DNA from: Whitmania pigra
Lineage: Eukaryota > Annelida > Clitellata > Hirudinida > Haemopidae
Assembly: GCA_021613335.1 (NCBI GenBank)
Contig: JAJTWR010000308.1
Location: 1,880,001 to 1,944,000 of the forward strand
Direction: 5' to 3'
Length of the DNA: 64,000 bases
Both the position numbers and the translations under genes were made by a program. Positions 49,611 through 62,941 of this stretch are shown here, piece after piece; position 1 is the stretch's first letter; each line of letters starts with the position of its first letter. Below the pieces are notes generated by a model. That model worked only from the letters and a program-made list of their open reading frames with translations, did no database searches and was not told the origin of the DNA.

Positions 49611-52600
49611 GCAAGACACAAAAATAAGTTGTTGCATTAGCAGCATTGATATCATATCTGACCTTGGAAACATAGTTTTATATAGAAAGTGTCAAATTAT
49701 TGAATATGAGGCTTATTGGCTATCACGTGGACGAAGATGCCTTAAATCCCATTGATTGAGCCAATCATCATGTATGACAATTTCGAAAATAGTCTTGCAT
49801 GTATAACGTGTATTTGTTGGGTTCACGTACTAGCTGTTGAACTAACTGGTAGCCATGATTGCAATGATTTTAGCGTTTATTATCTTATTATAAATGTCTT
49901 TAAAAGATCACGCATTTTCATTGCTAAATTAACGATAATGAAAGGTTTTTCCTAGTAACATTTTCGAACTCTCCGCTAGGCTACAGCTTGTTATAATGTC
50001 ACATTATTCCGATTAAGGATACCCCTCGATAGGGAGCAATTCCTTTGTAATACTCTCTTGAACTATTCTGTATGCGCTTTTTATACTCTATGCAAATTAT
50101 GCCCTATTTTTTCGATTCAATAAAAAAATTTAAATTGTATTAAGTTTTAATTCCAAAATTTGCATTAGGTGTATGTATAACAGCGATTCCTAAAACAAAC
50201 CAGTAATTTGTATTTCTGACCGGTAAAAATGTTGGTTTCAAACATACATATGTTAGAAAAGTAGTTGTAGCTACGTTATGATTCACTTATTCTATTCTAC
50301 CTACTCATTAAAGCGATTCATGATATTGATAACAAGTTACTAGATAATACGTCTAGATAATTTGCGTTTGAGATCACTTTATATCAATTCATTAAAACTG
50401 CGTTAAATTACATTATGTATGCTTATGTATTATGTATTAACGTAAGACATCAAAATTGAAACTCAAATTGTTGAAAGCTTTCTATCGGCTTAAATCTCGC
50501 CGTTCTTGCGAGGATAGACTGGTATTCAGTTTCACGGTAGGATGGGATGATTGTGCATAAATTCAATTAACAATTCAAATTTTGAACAATGGCAAACGCA
50601 AGTTCGATGACGAACCATGTTAATTCAATGGTTATCGTGAAGCGATACACACAACTCGAGTGGAGTGCACGATCATGCTTCACTTCTGTGGGCCTCGCTT
50701 GTTGCTCCCTGTTCGAAAGATACGCCAGTGATCTCTTGATGACAAAGTCCAACTCATATAGTCTACGGTAAACCGAGAATAACCGAGAGCGAACGTTATG
50801 CCACACGTTTCGAGTCAAGAAGCGGTGAACGTAGGAAAGGCAAGTGATGCATAGCAAACTGACTCGCTAGATAAAAACGCCTCTTTCGTTACGAGATGCT
50901 GCCACGGATGGATTACAGTGCTTGAAATCTAAGTCGACAATTTTACTTACCAATGCTTACTATAATTGATTTTAAGAAATATTTGAGATAGTTTGATCCA
51001 ATATTATAATTTTTCATGGATGAAAGGTTGGTAGGTTAGTTCTTTTAATAAATGATTTTATTCAATTTATGAGCTTACAAATAAAAGTTGATCATTTGGT
51101 CTGACAAAATAGAGAATGTTGTGGGACAATCCGTTACAGATAATTTGTCGTTTATTTTTATCATTTGTCGAGGTGATAACTAAAGCACATCCTCGATGGT
51201 CACGCACTGCTGGTGCTTGGATGAGAGCTGGAAAATTTTCATTTGACTCCGTCTGTGCATCTTCTTTTGAAAAGACGCACAGTTCTCGAGAACGAACCAA
51301 ACCAATTTGGAGCAAAAATGCTACATCAAGCTTTTTGGCACAAAGTGAGCAATGGTGATGGTAGCGGTGTTCACCGATGTGTCACCATACGCCAGTTCCT
51401 TGTGTAAGTTGCTGTCATGTCGTCAGCAGCTTTTATCCAACCAACCGTGCAGATGCTCCGTATCCATGACAACGGAATTAGTGATGCTACGATGCCATTC
51501 GAGGCGAGCACGACTCTCCACGTGATGCAATTTTTTGTGGATTTATAATGCCATTGCTTTCTTCGCCTCTCAAGCCATCCGTTGTACGACGTGTTCTCAC
51601 CCTTTCCAACTGCATTCAATTCATCACTTCCCCTCTACAGTTAACGACATCAATGGCCCACTTATAAGTTAATTTCGCCAATTAAAAACGTTTAAGTGTC
51701 CGACACACGACGTTTTAATATTCATTAACAGGTTATTGTTTGCCAAGCCATCTCTAGGAAACCTGGGTCGACACACAGAACTGTAGGTTTACACCAAGTT
51801 TAAGCACGCTCTCGAGTCAAGCGTGATTTCGAAACATCGTTAAATTTTCATTCGATTCAGTTTCGTTGAATGCGAACATTCGATGTTTACTTTTTAGCTG
51901 GAAGCAGTTGAGAGGAATTTGTTGAAAATAGTGGAACAAATCCTATTTGCATAACTCGAGTTTATGTGGGCGCTGATGCAAAACGCGTTCGGTGATGCAT
52001 TGAAGAGCTATACACGGTAGTTGAAGCGAAGAATTTATCTAAAGCTGCAGATGTTCGTAATTTCTTATGAAGATTTGGCTGCTGAGCCACGTAAAGAGTG
52101 AGAGGATGACGATGTAGGAGAGGCCGGATTCGATAATTGCTTATAGCTTATAGTATTGTTAAAAGTTTCGCCAACTTTTCACATCGGATGACGAAGGAGG
52201 CGGGCACTTCAACAAGGGTTGAACTTTTCTTCTCTCATTTACATATCGTTTAATATTCTTCTGCTGCTAAAACACTTTTTCGGCAAAAACCGTAAAGTGG
52301 GAATTTCGGTAGGTGAACCTTGCCGGCATGTGATCAAAAGGTCCGTGCGTACTCTTGGAATTGGATTTGCCTGCACACTAAGCGTAGCTTATCAACCGAT
52401 GCGTGGATGTGAAGATGAGAAAGTATACTGAGGCTGTATTATGTTTTGTTCCAGTTCCAAATAATGCCTAGCCTCTTTCGAGTAGTTGGGTAAACACACG
52501 TGTGCCAGTCAAGTCAAGCATCTATTCCATAAGGTTCTATAATTGGACACGGTGTTTTATTAAAACGATGCCAGAATATGGCTATTTGTGTGCAACAATG

Positions 52601-53389
52601 TTTCTTTGAAAGTTCGAATACTACAATTTTGTCAAGCTGCTAGCACAGTGCTGCGGGCATCACAGCATCTACGCGTCAGATGCTGCGCGAAAGGCCGAGC
52701 TAGTAGTAATGCCTTGTTGATTCTTGAGTTCGTTGGAATGTATCCATGTGAGAAGAAATTGGAGGTGATTCAGACGTATAGGCGCAGCGAAACCTTCTGT
52801 TTATGCTACTTTGCTATTCACGTCGACGTGCGCTGATTCGTTCCAGTTGAATTTCAAGTGTCATATTGCATGGCTAATTTGAGACTGCCTGAGTATTTAA
52901 CGCATAAATCATGTGTGTAATCACTCATCAATCGCTCATACTAACATTCGAAGCCACGGTAGCAAATTACTTCGAGTTGTTAAATCATCCGTTATAAGTC
53001 ATTTTGTGGCTCAACGAGTCAAGCGAGCTACAGAGCCGGGCTCATTTTACGGCTCACAGCTTTGTACCGGTTCTACATCACTTGATTCCTCCGTGCGGGG
53101 AGTTGGGAATTTTATCCATTTTGAAATCCTCATAGATTGTGGGATGAAATGCCTTAATTATTGTTCTTGTAGAACGCAAGAGTTTTTAATATAGGTTAAA
53201 TCGTTATGCTATTTTACTCGAAAATCACGTATCTATACGAAGCTTCAATCGTTTTATTTATTTGTTCGTTTCACTGTCTTTCGATACGCCATGTTGGCGT
53301 CTGCTAGTGTGACTGACTGTGCAGGCATTTTTAGCAAGGTGATCATTCTTTTTTTCGTTGTCGTTATATAGTAGTATGTTTTAGGTTCT
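49611..53389. other. Long region upstream of the Pax gene, no gene seen
   Basis: About 3.8 kb without supportable exons. Base composition from about 50450 on is less AT-rich than the surroundings. Given its place 5' of a developmental regulator it could hold enhancers, but I can point to no specific element. Open frames here are short and overlap on both strands, as chance ones do. Confidence 0.4.
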
Positions 53390-55713
53390 ATGGCGTCAGA
53401 TGAAATCGCAGAGAAAGAGGACAGAGTCGATTGTCTAGTTCTAATATCTGAAGTGAAGAAAGAAGAACCGTCAATGCTCCATGTTTTGGGCTTGCAGCCT
53501 CGTGATCAAGATGCACCGGAAATAGCGGACAATAACTCTCTCCTAAACGTGTCGGAATGCAACACTTCCATTAGCCAAGTTGAAGTTGAAAGCAACAACG
53601 GCACTTTTGAAAACGTCGTGATTATTTCTCTGAATGACAGTACGAATTTTGGAGCGTCGTCTTCAAAAAAAGACTTTCCTATCGATGGTAAATTAAGAAG
53701 CGATGACAAAGGTTAGAAGTAAGGTTTAACTGTTATCTCGTCGACGTATGCATGTGAATGTATTGATTGTGTATATTCCTGAGGTTTGAGAGAGGTATTT
53801 GTAATACCTGCAATGTTATAATAATTCAAAGAAATAAGGAAATGTAAAAGTTACATTAAGAAGTAAAGTACTTCGTTTGTCCTTGCAACATCTCTGATGT
53901 GATGTGTCCACAATAAAACAACAATTATAAATTAAAGATGTAATAAAAAATAAAGTCGTCATTCCATGTCACGATTTGTAGGCTAACTAATTCCAACTTA
54001 TAGGTGATATGACTTCGGGAGGTTCAAAGAATGTCAATCAGTACGGAAGAAAGTTTACCAATGGTCGTCCATTACCTGACGACTTGAGGGTACAAATTCT
54101 TCAGATGGCCCTGCGTGGGGTTCGGCCTTGTGAAATCAGCAGACAATTACAAGTTTCTCATGGCTGCGTAAGCAAGATCCTCAACAGGTAAATGTATTTT
54201 TTTTCTGGGTAGTTAACATATTTATGTATTCGATAATTGGTTTAGCTATATTAGTTGGTAATATGAAATTGTTGCATTTGCAAGTTATTTTCTAATCCGA
54301 AGGTATCGAAAAACAGGATCTATTAATCCTGGAAAAATTGGAGGAAGTAAGCCAAAAGTGACCACTCCAGATGTTGTGAACCGTGTCAGAGAGTGCAAAG
54401 CTCAGAACACCCAGATGTTTGCTTGGGAGATTCGACAAAGGTAATATCTGTTTTTTTTCAAATCCTAGGCCACTTAAAAGAGTTTCTATATAACTCTATC
54501 ACACGCTCTATGTAAATTTTACTCGTCTGTATTTGTAATAATATGCAATGATTTGGATGCGTCAGACTACTTCAAGATGGAATATGCAGCGAGAAAAACA
54601 TACCCAGTATTAGCTCTATCAACAGAATCATACGTGATAAGGCAGGGCCTCAGAAGAAGGGATTTGAAATATTCGTAAACTCAGATGGACAAGAAGAGGT
54701 GAGTAAAGCTGCTCTCAATGCTAATGTTCAATGCATGATTTTAGTATAATAATTTTTTTGGACAGATAATCAATTATGGAGACTGTTCTCAGGATTACGA
54801 GCAGGAGAAATCAAAAGACTTCCAAAGTCTTTCAAGTTGTGACACGTCTGCGAGCACGACGGCCAGAGCGCACAGAAAGCGTCGAATAAAATTGTCAGTC
54901 AAGGGAAGTAATGGTCCAGAGCAAGGCCTGCAAAATCTTATTCAACTCGCAAACCAAGCATCTGTTCTTGCCGGGTCCGAAACAGACGGTGGTGCTTCTT
55001 CAGACGACATGTTGTCGGTGGAGTTGAAACCTTTGCAGAAATGCAGAAAATTAGACACAGAAATGGCTTTAGATTTCTCGTTCGCCAAAAAGGAAATCCA
55101 CGATGCAACGAACGATGACGGTTACGAGAATGACACGGCGATCGACTTGTCCACCAGGAAGAGAAAGAATTCGAGCGACGATGATGACGGACCGTTCGGA
55201 TTTCCTACCGACCTCACGACAAAAGTCTCGACCCCAGAAACCGTCATTCCTCTTAATCTTACTTCTTCAAAACATTTGAATCCAGTAATTAAGAAGGAGG
55301 AGGTCATTAAGCCCGGAGAGAGCTGTAAGCCAAAATCTCAAATACTTCTACTCAATGGGAAAGAGTTCGAGATTGTTCCGCTTGGAGATCGGAGGTGGAT
55401 TTCCAAGAACGAGTATGAACTACTTCGAGGCTTGGATCCCCCGTCGAATCAGGAAGAAGCTTCATTCTCCGGTGCGCAACACTCTGCCGGCTTCACGATC
55501 GACGAAGTTTCCAGCTCCATCGATGTTTCCTCAGCTCAACAGAAAAACGCCTTGAATCCCAGGGTCGAATCTCGAGTCGAGGGTCACTGCCGTCGACATC
55601 GAACGGACTCTCGATCGGGTCCCGCAGAAACCGACCGGCCTTCGGAATCGAATGAAACGATTTCTTTCGATGAGAACGGAGATGTCGATTTTCACGAGCT
55701 GACATCGTCTTAA
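53390..55713 (+). CDS. Pax transcription factor, paired domain only (Pax-beta-like)
   Basis: Five exons (53390-53711, 54004-54187, 54303-54440, 54566-54698, 54766-55713) join with matching phases to 574 residues. After an acidic leader of about 108 residues comes a full paired domain: [60 protein letters not shown], then [20 protein letters not shown] and [16 protein letters not shown]. The usual NQLGG-FVNGRPLP opening is changed to [14 protein letters not shown]. No homeodomain is visible; a basic run RAHRKRRIK lies near residue 295. The tail is acidic and Ser-rich with [21 protein letters not shown] and possible groucho-type octapeptide FTIDEVSS. The latter two LDFS and IDLST motifs may recruit co-repressors such as CtBP (inference). 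The NQYGR form, as I recall, fits the Pax-beta subfamily of lophotrochozoans; an orphan Pax is the alternative. Confidence 0.9.
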
Positions 55714-57780
55714 AAATTATATTGCCATACATTCTATTTTAATCTTTGTCTATTTGTATGAAGCTTTTTTTCAGAATTTTTAAATGAACCTGCTCGATTT
55801 AATTTTTTAAACTTATTTTAATTCGGCCAATTTCATCCTAACTTATGCTATTTGTTAACAATTTCGCTGGCTTTAAATTAATGCCATTTGTTTTATTCAA
55901 GACTCCATGTTAACTTTTGTGATGTGAAGAAAATTTTGTGTATTGTACTTTTCCATGCCAGAGGCTTTAGCATTACTGCTTGTTTATCTTTGAAAGTAAA
56001 TATTGAATTGAGATTCTACAATCATTTGTGAATTTGCTATTGATTTAAGAAGAACTTTAACATTGCTTTCTTTTGGTAAAGATACTAATTTGCTGCGTTC
56101 TTCTGCAATTTATAATGAGATGTGAGCTTATTTTTCACTGTTCTTTGTTTATTAAGGAATGTCGATTTTAAAGATGAATCGACCTTTGATAATCAGGTAA
56201 GTTTCGGGTAAAACAGAGGGAAGGCATTGCTAATAGATATTCAAAGGAGGGACGATTCTCTGCGTTCTGAGCATTGACCGACCCTTAATGCGTGCGAGTC
56301 ACTTTAGCCGTATGGAGGGTAGCAGTGTAGGTGTGACGTCGTTCTCTAGTAATTTGGTTAAATGTTTCAGCAAGAAATCAGAAGGCCATTGGCAGCGGTG
56401 ACCGACCCAAGAGAGAATCATTGGCCCTTCCCGCGATTTGGAAAATATTAGAACAAATTGGTTAGATATATTTTGCTTTTTTGAAAATTAAAATTTATTA
56501 TATCTATTTTAACTTTTTTTTAAGTTTAAATTTTTTCGATAATTTACTTCTTCGGGTGAAAATCTTAGCAGCTGTGTCACCCCTTTCCTAAATACACTGG
56601 CTCCAGTGAGTGGTCTCCCGACCCAGGATACCATTTCCAAATTAAGTCTCGTGTAATGTTTATTCAAACAACAAAAGCAAAGTCAATATCGAATGCTTAT
56701 AGACAAAGAGAGACAAAAGAATAATAAGGCCGCGGCGCCCAAAGATACTAAAATTCATGTATATAAATATATATACATTTATCGTCACATACCGACCCCA
56801 AGCCAAAATGCTCGCTACTGATTATTAGGAAGCTAGAAGCTAGAATTTCGCCAAAATGCGGGTAGAGCTGTGTAGGTGGGGGCCACTAATATATTAGTAA
56901 GGTTTGGAAAGGACTCATGCTCTTCTCTTCTGGAGTGAAAACTTTAGGCCTACAATAAAGGCTGAGGTAAGATAATGTGGGACACATGCTTCTGGTGCTG
57001 TCGACAAAAAAGTAGGACTTCATCAGCTTGAAGTGGGCTTCAAAGTTTTTTTTTAATTGTTTCCTTGCTGTTTAGTTATTTTAGCAGAGCAAAACATTTG
57101 CCCAAACACCTTAAATATCTATTCAGGATTTATTTTTCCATCAGTTACTTCTAACCTATTCTGGACATGGTCGGGACACCAACCAATAAACTATATTTGC
57201 TTTTTTGATTTGTGACTGAGCGTGCCAAATTGATGATGTTAAGCGAAGAGAGGCAGGGACGTTATTTCAGCTTTTTCCAAGAAGACAAATTCACATAACA
57301 TGATCGATGACATTTTTTTGCCTCTATTCTAAAGATAGGGGAAAAAGTCTACCAATGGCGTCTCAGGGAAAAAGCACCAAATTATCAAAATTTGACACCA
57401 AATTAATAATGTTATTTCATCAAATTTTCAGTTTCGCCTCTGGACTTGTGGGCTTCTACAGCCACAGAGCACTCAGCTTCCTGCTCTGCCTCCAACTTCA
57501 TATGAAGTCCTGGCTTCTTGTATCGTTAAAGTCGTTCCCCCCTTTTTACCTCTTGACAACTTTCTTCTTACGACCTTTTTCTTAGTTATCGTTGGCAGCT
57601 GGTGTATAAGCCCGTTCATAAAAAAAAATAGAGCTACCTCTTTTGAATTCCTGGAGGTTCATTCAGGCTAATTTAATTTCATGCCAAGTTGACCCAGTTA
57701 GTTCAAATTATCTAATTTTTTCACTTTCAAATAACTTGAGAATTTATGAAAATATTTTTTTAAAATTTAAATGGTGTCAA
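55714..57780. other. 3' region of the Pax gene and spacer with old repeats
   Basis: The first few hundred bases are probably Pax 3' UTR. Around 57250-57450 sequence motifs (ttatttcagctttttccaag; caccaaattatcaaaatttg) partly match 22160-22260, 40620-40690 and 12640-12760, suggesting one dispersed repeat family. No gene was supported. Confidence 0.4.
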
Positions 57781-57787
57781 AAAGTAT

Positions 57788-58380
<593 letters not shown>

Positions 58381-58714
58381 TCAGCTGGCGCTTGAAGAGC
58401 TCGAGTGTGGGCTGAGACCGGATGATGGGGAGCAGGCTGTTCCAGACGGCGGGCGAGGCATAAGAGAAGCCTCGGTTAACTATGGATGATTTGTGAACCG
58501 GTTGGTGAAGATGAATTGTAGAAGATGAGCGGATGCGGTCGGGGATGTGACGGTGACGAATGAGATGATGGAGATAAGGGGGATTGGATGTGGTTAAGGT
58601 ACGGTAGGTGAGCAAAGATGTTTTGTAAATGATGCGGTGATGGATGGGTAGCCAGTGCAGTTGCGCCAGGGCCTCGGAGTTGTTGAGATTGGAATCAAGG
58701 AGAACAAGTATCAC
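58381..58714 (-). pseudogene. 3' end of a LINE (C-terminus of ORF2, CR1/L2-like)
   Basis: About 110 codons on the minus strand encode the C-terminal tail typical of non-LTR retrotransposon reverse transcriptases: LAQLHWLPIHHRIIYKTSLL, TYRTLTTSNPPYLHHLIRHR, RGFSYASPAVWNSLLPIIRS and TLELFKRQLI. The LHWLP and A-P-WN-LP motifs are hallmarks. The element is 5'-truncated: the RT and endonuclease domains are absent. Its frame runs straight into the TAA repeat. Confidence 0.88.
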
Positions 58715-60200
58715 GACAAAAGCGCTATTTGACGGTTATTATATGATTTTTCCTTCATTCGGTTTTGTAAATTTTCACAATAATTCACTAGAATTATTTC
58801 CTATCTGCTAAAATTGTCTTAAAAATTGCATCAGTCTTAAACTTCAATTCATAAACACTCTTCCCGCAGTTTTCAACTTTCCGTTGAGTGGAATGAAAGA
58901 GTGTCGCACACTCATTTTGCCTACTCCTCAACTTCCTCATTATGACAGCGTTTATTTTTTGTAATAATCCACACTTTGAATACCATTTCTGAATGGTTGA
59001 TAGAATCAATCCCCATGAATGTTTTAAACGTTTCAGAATTGGCTCTTCTCTATATTGTTATTTCACATTTTATTTGCCTTGACATCTTCCTCAATTTTCA
59101 CATTTTGCTATATCTTCATCTTTTCTAATGATTATTAGTTAAAGGTATGTAGTTATCTGATTTCGGCAAACTTTTAAATCCTTAAAAAGTTTCGGGAATA
59201 GTTTCCGTATTTTAAAATTACCTCAAATTTAATTTCGAATGGTTCAGTCTCATTTGGGAGTCCAAAGCTAATAACCTCAAGTGCGGATCTAGAACACTTT
59301 GGCGGGAGCCACACACTGGAACCAGTGGGCGGATTTGGTGGAGGGGAGGGGGCACAGCTCGTAAAATGTTCATCGAAAGTGGTAAATTATTGAAATAATT
59401 TGTAAACAAATTAAATTAAAATACATTTTTTTAATTTAAATTTAATTTTTTTGTTATTTGTTGTTTTATATTAGATTTACTTAATGTTTTTGTTTATATT
59501 TTCCAAATGATGGGTAGGGCCTTGCTCCCCCCCTCCTTTAAATCTGCCCTTGAATAACTTACTAATGAAAATTGATCAAACGTCACTTAAATACATGCTT
59601 AACAGGAGGTTTGAAATCCAGCATTAACACTAGTTCAAAGATACGAAAAGATATCTTCACGTGCAAATTTTATATGATTTGTATTTAGTTTAAGTGTATT
59701 CTTATTTTAAGTTTAAGATCCGTTTCCAACTATAGAAAATCTCGTTCTCAGAAAAATGTCAGTAGTCAATTTCTTCAAAATTTTAAAGTTTTACTCCGAA
59801 ATTAAAATGTAAATCGTAAACTTTGTGTAACTTATTTTTGTACGTTCTTCAGATCTTAAAAATTACTAATTATCATATTCTCTCAAATATGCTCTGAATA
59901 GTCGTAGTAGTAAATTGTTAATGTTTTAGCTCTCTCAACTCTCTCATGCTCCCCTCAGCATAGCGTAATTAGTAGGACAGCAATATGCTCTGTAAAAGTC
60001 AAGCGACCAAATTATAAAACAAAATAAACAAGATTTTTGATAAAAGCTTAAATTGATTAATTATGATCATTACTTTATGCTTATCATCAATTTTAATATT
60101 TAAAGTGATTATCGCTTAAAAAACTAAACGATGGCTTGAAAGAATGATAAAACGGTGACACTCAAGCAATAGCTGATTATCAATTTTATTGTTGTTGTTG
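58715..60200. other. Intergenic; contains one candidate MITE
   Basis: No gene seen. A candidate MITE spans about 59318-59555: the left GGGCGGATTTGGTGGAGGGG and the right end, reverse complemented, GGGCAGATTTAAAGGAGGGG, are inverted repeats. No target duplication was found. Confidence 0.4.
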
Positions 60201-60240
60201 TTATTATTCTTCTTATTATTATAATAATTATTAATATTAA

Positions 60241-60311
<71 letters not shown>

Positions 60312-60375
60312 ATTATTATTATTATTATTGTTATTATTATTATATTATTATTATATTATTCTCATTATCATCATC
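60188..60375. repeat. (ATT)n microsatellite
   Basis: Long runs of ATT with TTG and TTC interruptions, about 180 bp, downstream of the galactosyltransferase gene. Confidence 0.95.
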
Positions 60376-60534
60376 ATTACTATTACAAATAAAATTTAAA
60401 TTTAATTAAGTAAAATAATAGTTTAAAGTTATTATTATTAATAAAAATATTTCCTCAACATTTGAGAACAAAAATATCGGAATGCGGACAGGTTTGTCAA
60501 CTGAACCACGTTCGAGTTTCAACATGGCCAAAAC

Positions 60535-62941
60535 CTAGCGATTGATTTTTCCCGTACATTTTTTCTGCCGTTTTCTGCAAGGAAAAAGAAAAACAAATAA
60601 AACAGAGAGAAAGGTTATCTCGAAATAATTGCGACCAACATTGTCAGAAAAGTGGGAAATGTCGTTAAAGAAGGAATCCAAATCCACCGAGATCCACGTG
60701 TAGAGAGGTCTTTCTTCCACCTTAAGACATCGGTAGCTCAGGCTGCTCAAACCGTCAGACTTCAGTCTCATCATCCCATTCTTTAATAATTTCAACCTGA
60801 ATAACAAAATATTTACAACATTAACTATTTCTTTTAAGTTCACGTCAGGTTTGAAATTAATTTTAACTTATCAAATGTGGCATTTGCACGGCAATTTAGG
60901 AAAGGGATCTATTTTTAGATCTACACAAAATAGTCTTTCCTCTTGATATTTTTGTTTTTACTCGACACTGTACATGACAGATCCTGGGCTTAAAAATTCG
61001 TAAATTTTGCTAAATCTTATTTTTATTGCTGCTAATTAATTTTAGTGCATGCTAATGACCTCTTTGGACTTGGTGATTCCTTTCTGTGCTGCAACATTTT
61101 GTATCGGGCAACTTCCATTGGATATCTAGTCACCTCCATTTGATGAAAATGAACCCTATTCAATTAAATAATTAATAATTAGCTAATACATAAAGAATCA
61201 CAAATTCTTGTGAATATTTATAAAATAAAATAGTCTGACGAATGTAGAACCATTAAAATCATTGTATAATAATTACCATCCATACATAGCTTGTGAAATG
61301 CCAGGATAAACATGAAATACACAACTACCGCCATTCCTATGAGCACCTGTTGAAGAGATCGTCATCTTCACCTCCCCATCCGAAGTACATGTTCGAGAAG
61401 CCGTTGATGTCAATGAATTGTGTGCTTTTAAATGCTTCCACGCCGCCGAACAGATTCCTATACGGAAGACTGCAAAATAATTAACAAATGTTGCAACTTT
61501 GTAGTTTGAGTACATACATTTTATGTGGTTGTTAAAACATTATAAAATAACTGACTTAAAATTATTTTAATATAAATATTCAAGCAGTAAACGCAGTTAT
61601 TAGAAATTGTGCTTAATGGATATTGATATACAGCACGTTCAGAGCATATTAATAGCCTTCTTTCAGTTTCTGATTTGCCTAATATTACAAAAATAGCTAT
61701 TAAAGAAAACAATACAAATTCGTAATAGTAAAAAACTTAAACGTAAGATTATTTAGTTATTTCACCCTTACAGTTTATTAAAATTTTAATATCTTAATTC
61801 TTAATGTCTCTTCTCGGGTTAATCCGAAAGTTATAGAGGCGTCGCTTAACCCATATCAACAATGACACAATTTTATAATTTTGTATAATTATTTGCATTG
61901 CTCTAAGCATTAAAACGGTGTAATAAATAATTTTTAAAATTTAATTGACAAGCTCTGCCCAGTGTGGTCAGAAATGTGACCGTCAGTTTAAACTGACACC
62001 AGCCAGATATTGGTTAATTACGTAAATCTCAGGTTAACTTTAAGTAACTTAACTTGGACGCGCTTTAATTTGTACAGTGCTTTCGAACTTATGCCTTCCA
62101 CTTCTTGGATTGCACGTGGGCAAAGCGAATGCGCTTGAAAAAAGCCATTTCACGCTGTGTCAAGCAGCGATTAGAAACGAGAGAAAGGGATGTCCAATTA
62201 TTTGACAAGCAGTAATCCGGAGACTTCAAGGATCCAAATTGAAAATCTGCATGCCAAGTTTCCCTCCTTTTCATTGATAGAATTTGGAGATGCTTCGGAA
62301 AGAAAATCATTTAATGTTAATTTCAACTCACGCGTAGTTGAGAGTGTTCACTGCCACCGACATGTGCCTCGGCATAGGGCCGCAACGATATACATTCTTG
62401 TCGTTTTCTGGAAGGAGATCGACATCATGGAATATTACGCAATCCACTTGCTGCATCTCCATTGCCTCCCTGAAGCCAATGTTCAACAGCATCCCCCGAT
62501 TGAACGAAGCATTCCCGGACTTTCCGAAATGGAACAGGACATTCAATCATATTTATACGATTTCATATTTTATTATATACAAGTTTAGAATATTAAGCGG
62601 TTAAGTAATTATTTAAAAAAATTATTACCTATTAACGATCAAAACGTTAGGTTTAAGTGGTGTTCAAAAGTGGGACAACGATAAGACTGAATAAACAATG
62701 ATACTCCGTACTTGTTCTACCACGAGAATCCTGTAGTCGAGAAGTTGTCGTTGAAGGAAGAAGTGCATGTAAAGCAGGAATGTTTCCAGGTTTAAGTCTG
62801 ACCTGTTTCGATAAGGAACGATAACAACGAGTTTCTCACGAGGACGGCAGTGAAGAGGACACCAAACTCCGCCATTTTCAACGTCCTTTAAGGCATCGGA
62901 AAGATTTTTGGAAATCAAGAGTTGATCAATTGGCAGAGGAC
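60535..62941 (-). CDS. B4GALT-like: Beta-1,4-galactosyltransferase family enzyme (5' exons not found)
   Basis: Golgi glycosyltransferases of this family move galactose (GalNAc in some invertebrate members) from a UDP sugar to terminal GlcNAc. Five exons join in phase: 62712-62941, 62332-62519, 61347-61469, 61060-61155, 60535-60796. Conserved parts in order: [59 protein letters not shown] with the metal-binding [43 protein letters not shown], the acceptor-site WGGEDDD; METTRY-like join then [16 protein letters not shown]; and [20 protein letters not shown] with a final WISVDL. All key residues of family GT7 are present. After VDL the frame continues about 47 residues beyond the usual end. The exons for the cytosolic tail, membrane anchor and stem should lie above 62941 and were not identified. 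Confidence 0.93.

Noticed and set aside
50567..53194. Several frames of 60-96 codons on both strands upstream of Pax
   Set aside because: Overlapping frames on opposite strands, no splice logic and no similarity I can recognise; they fit chance in a less AT-rich stretch.
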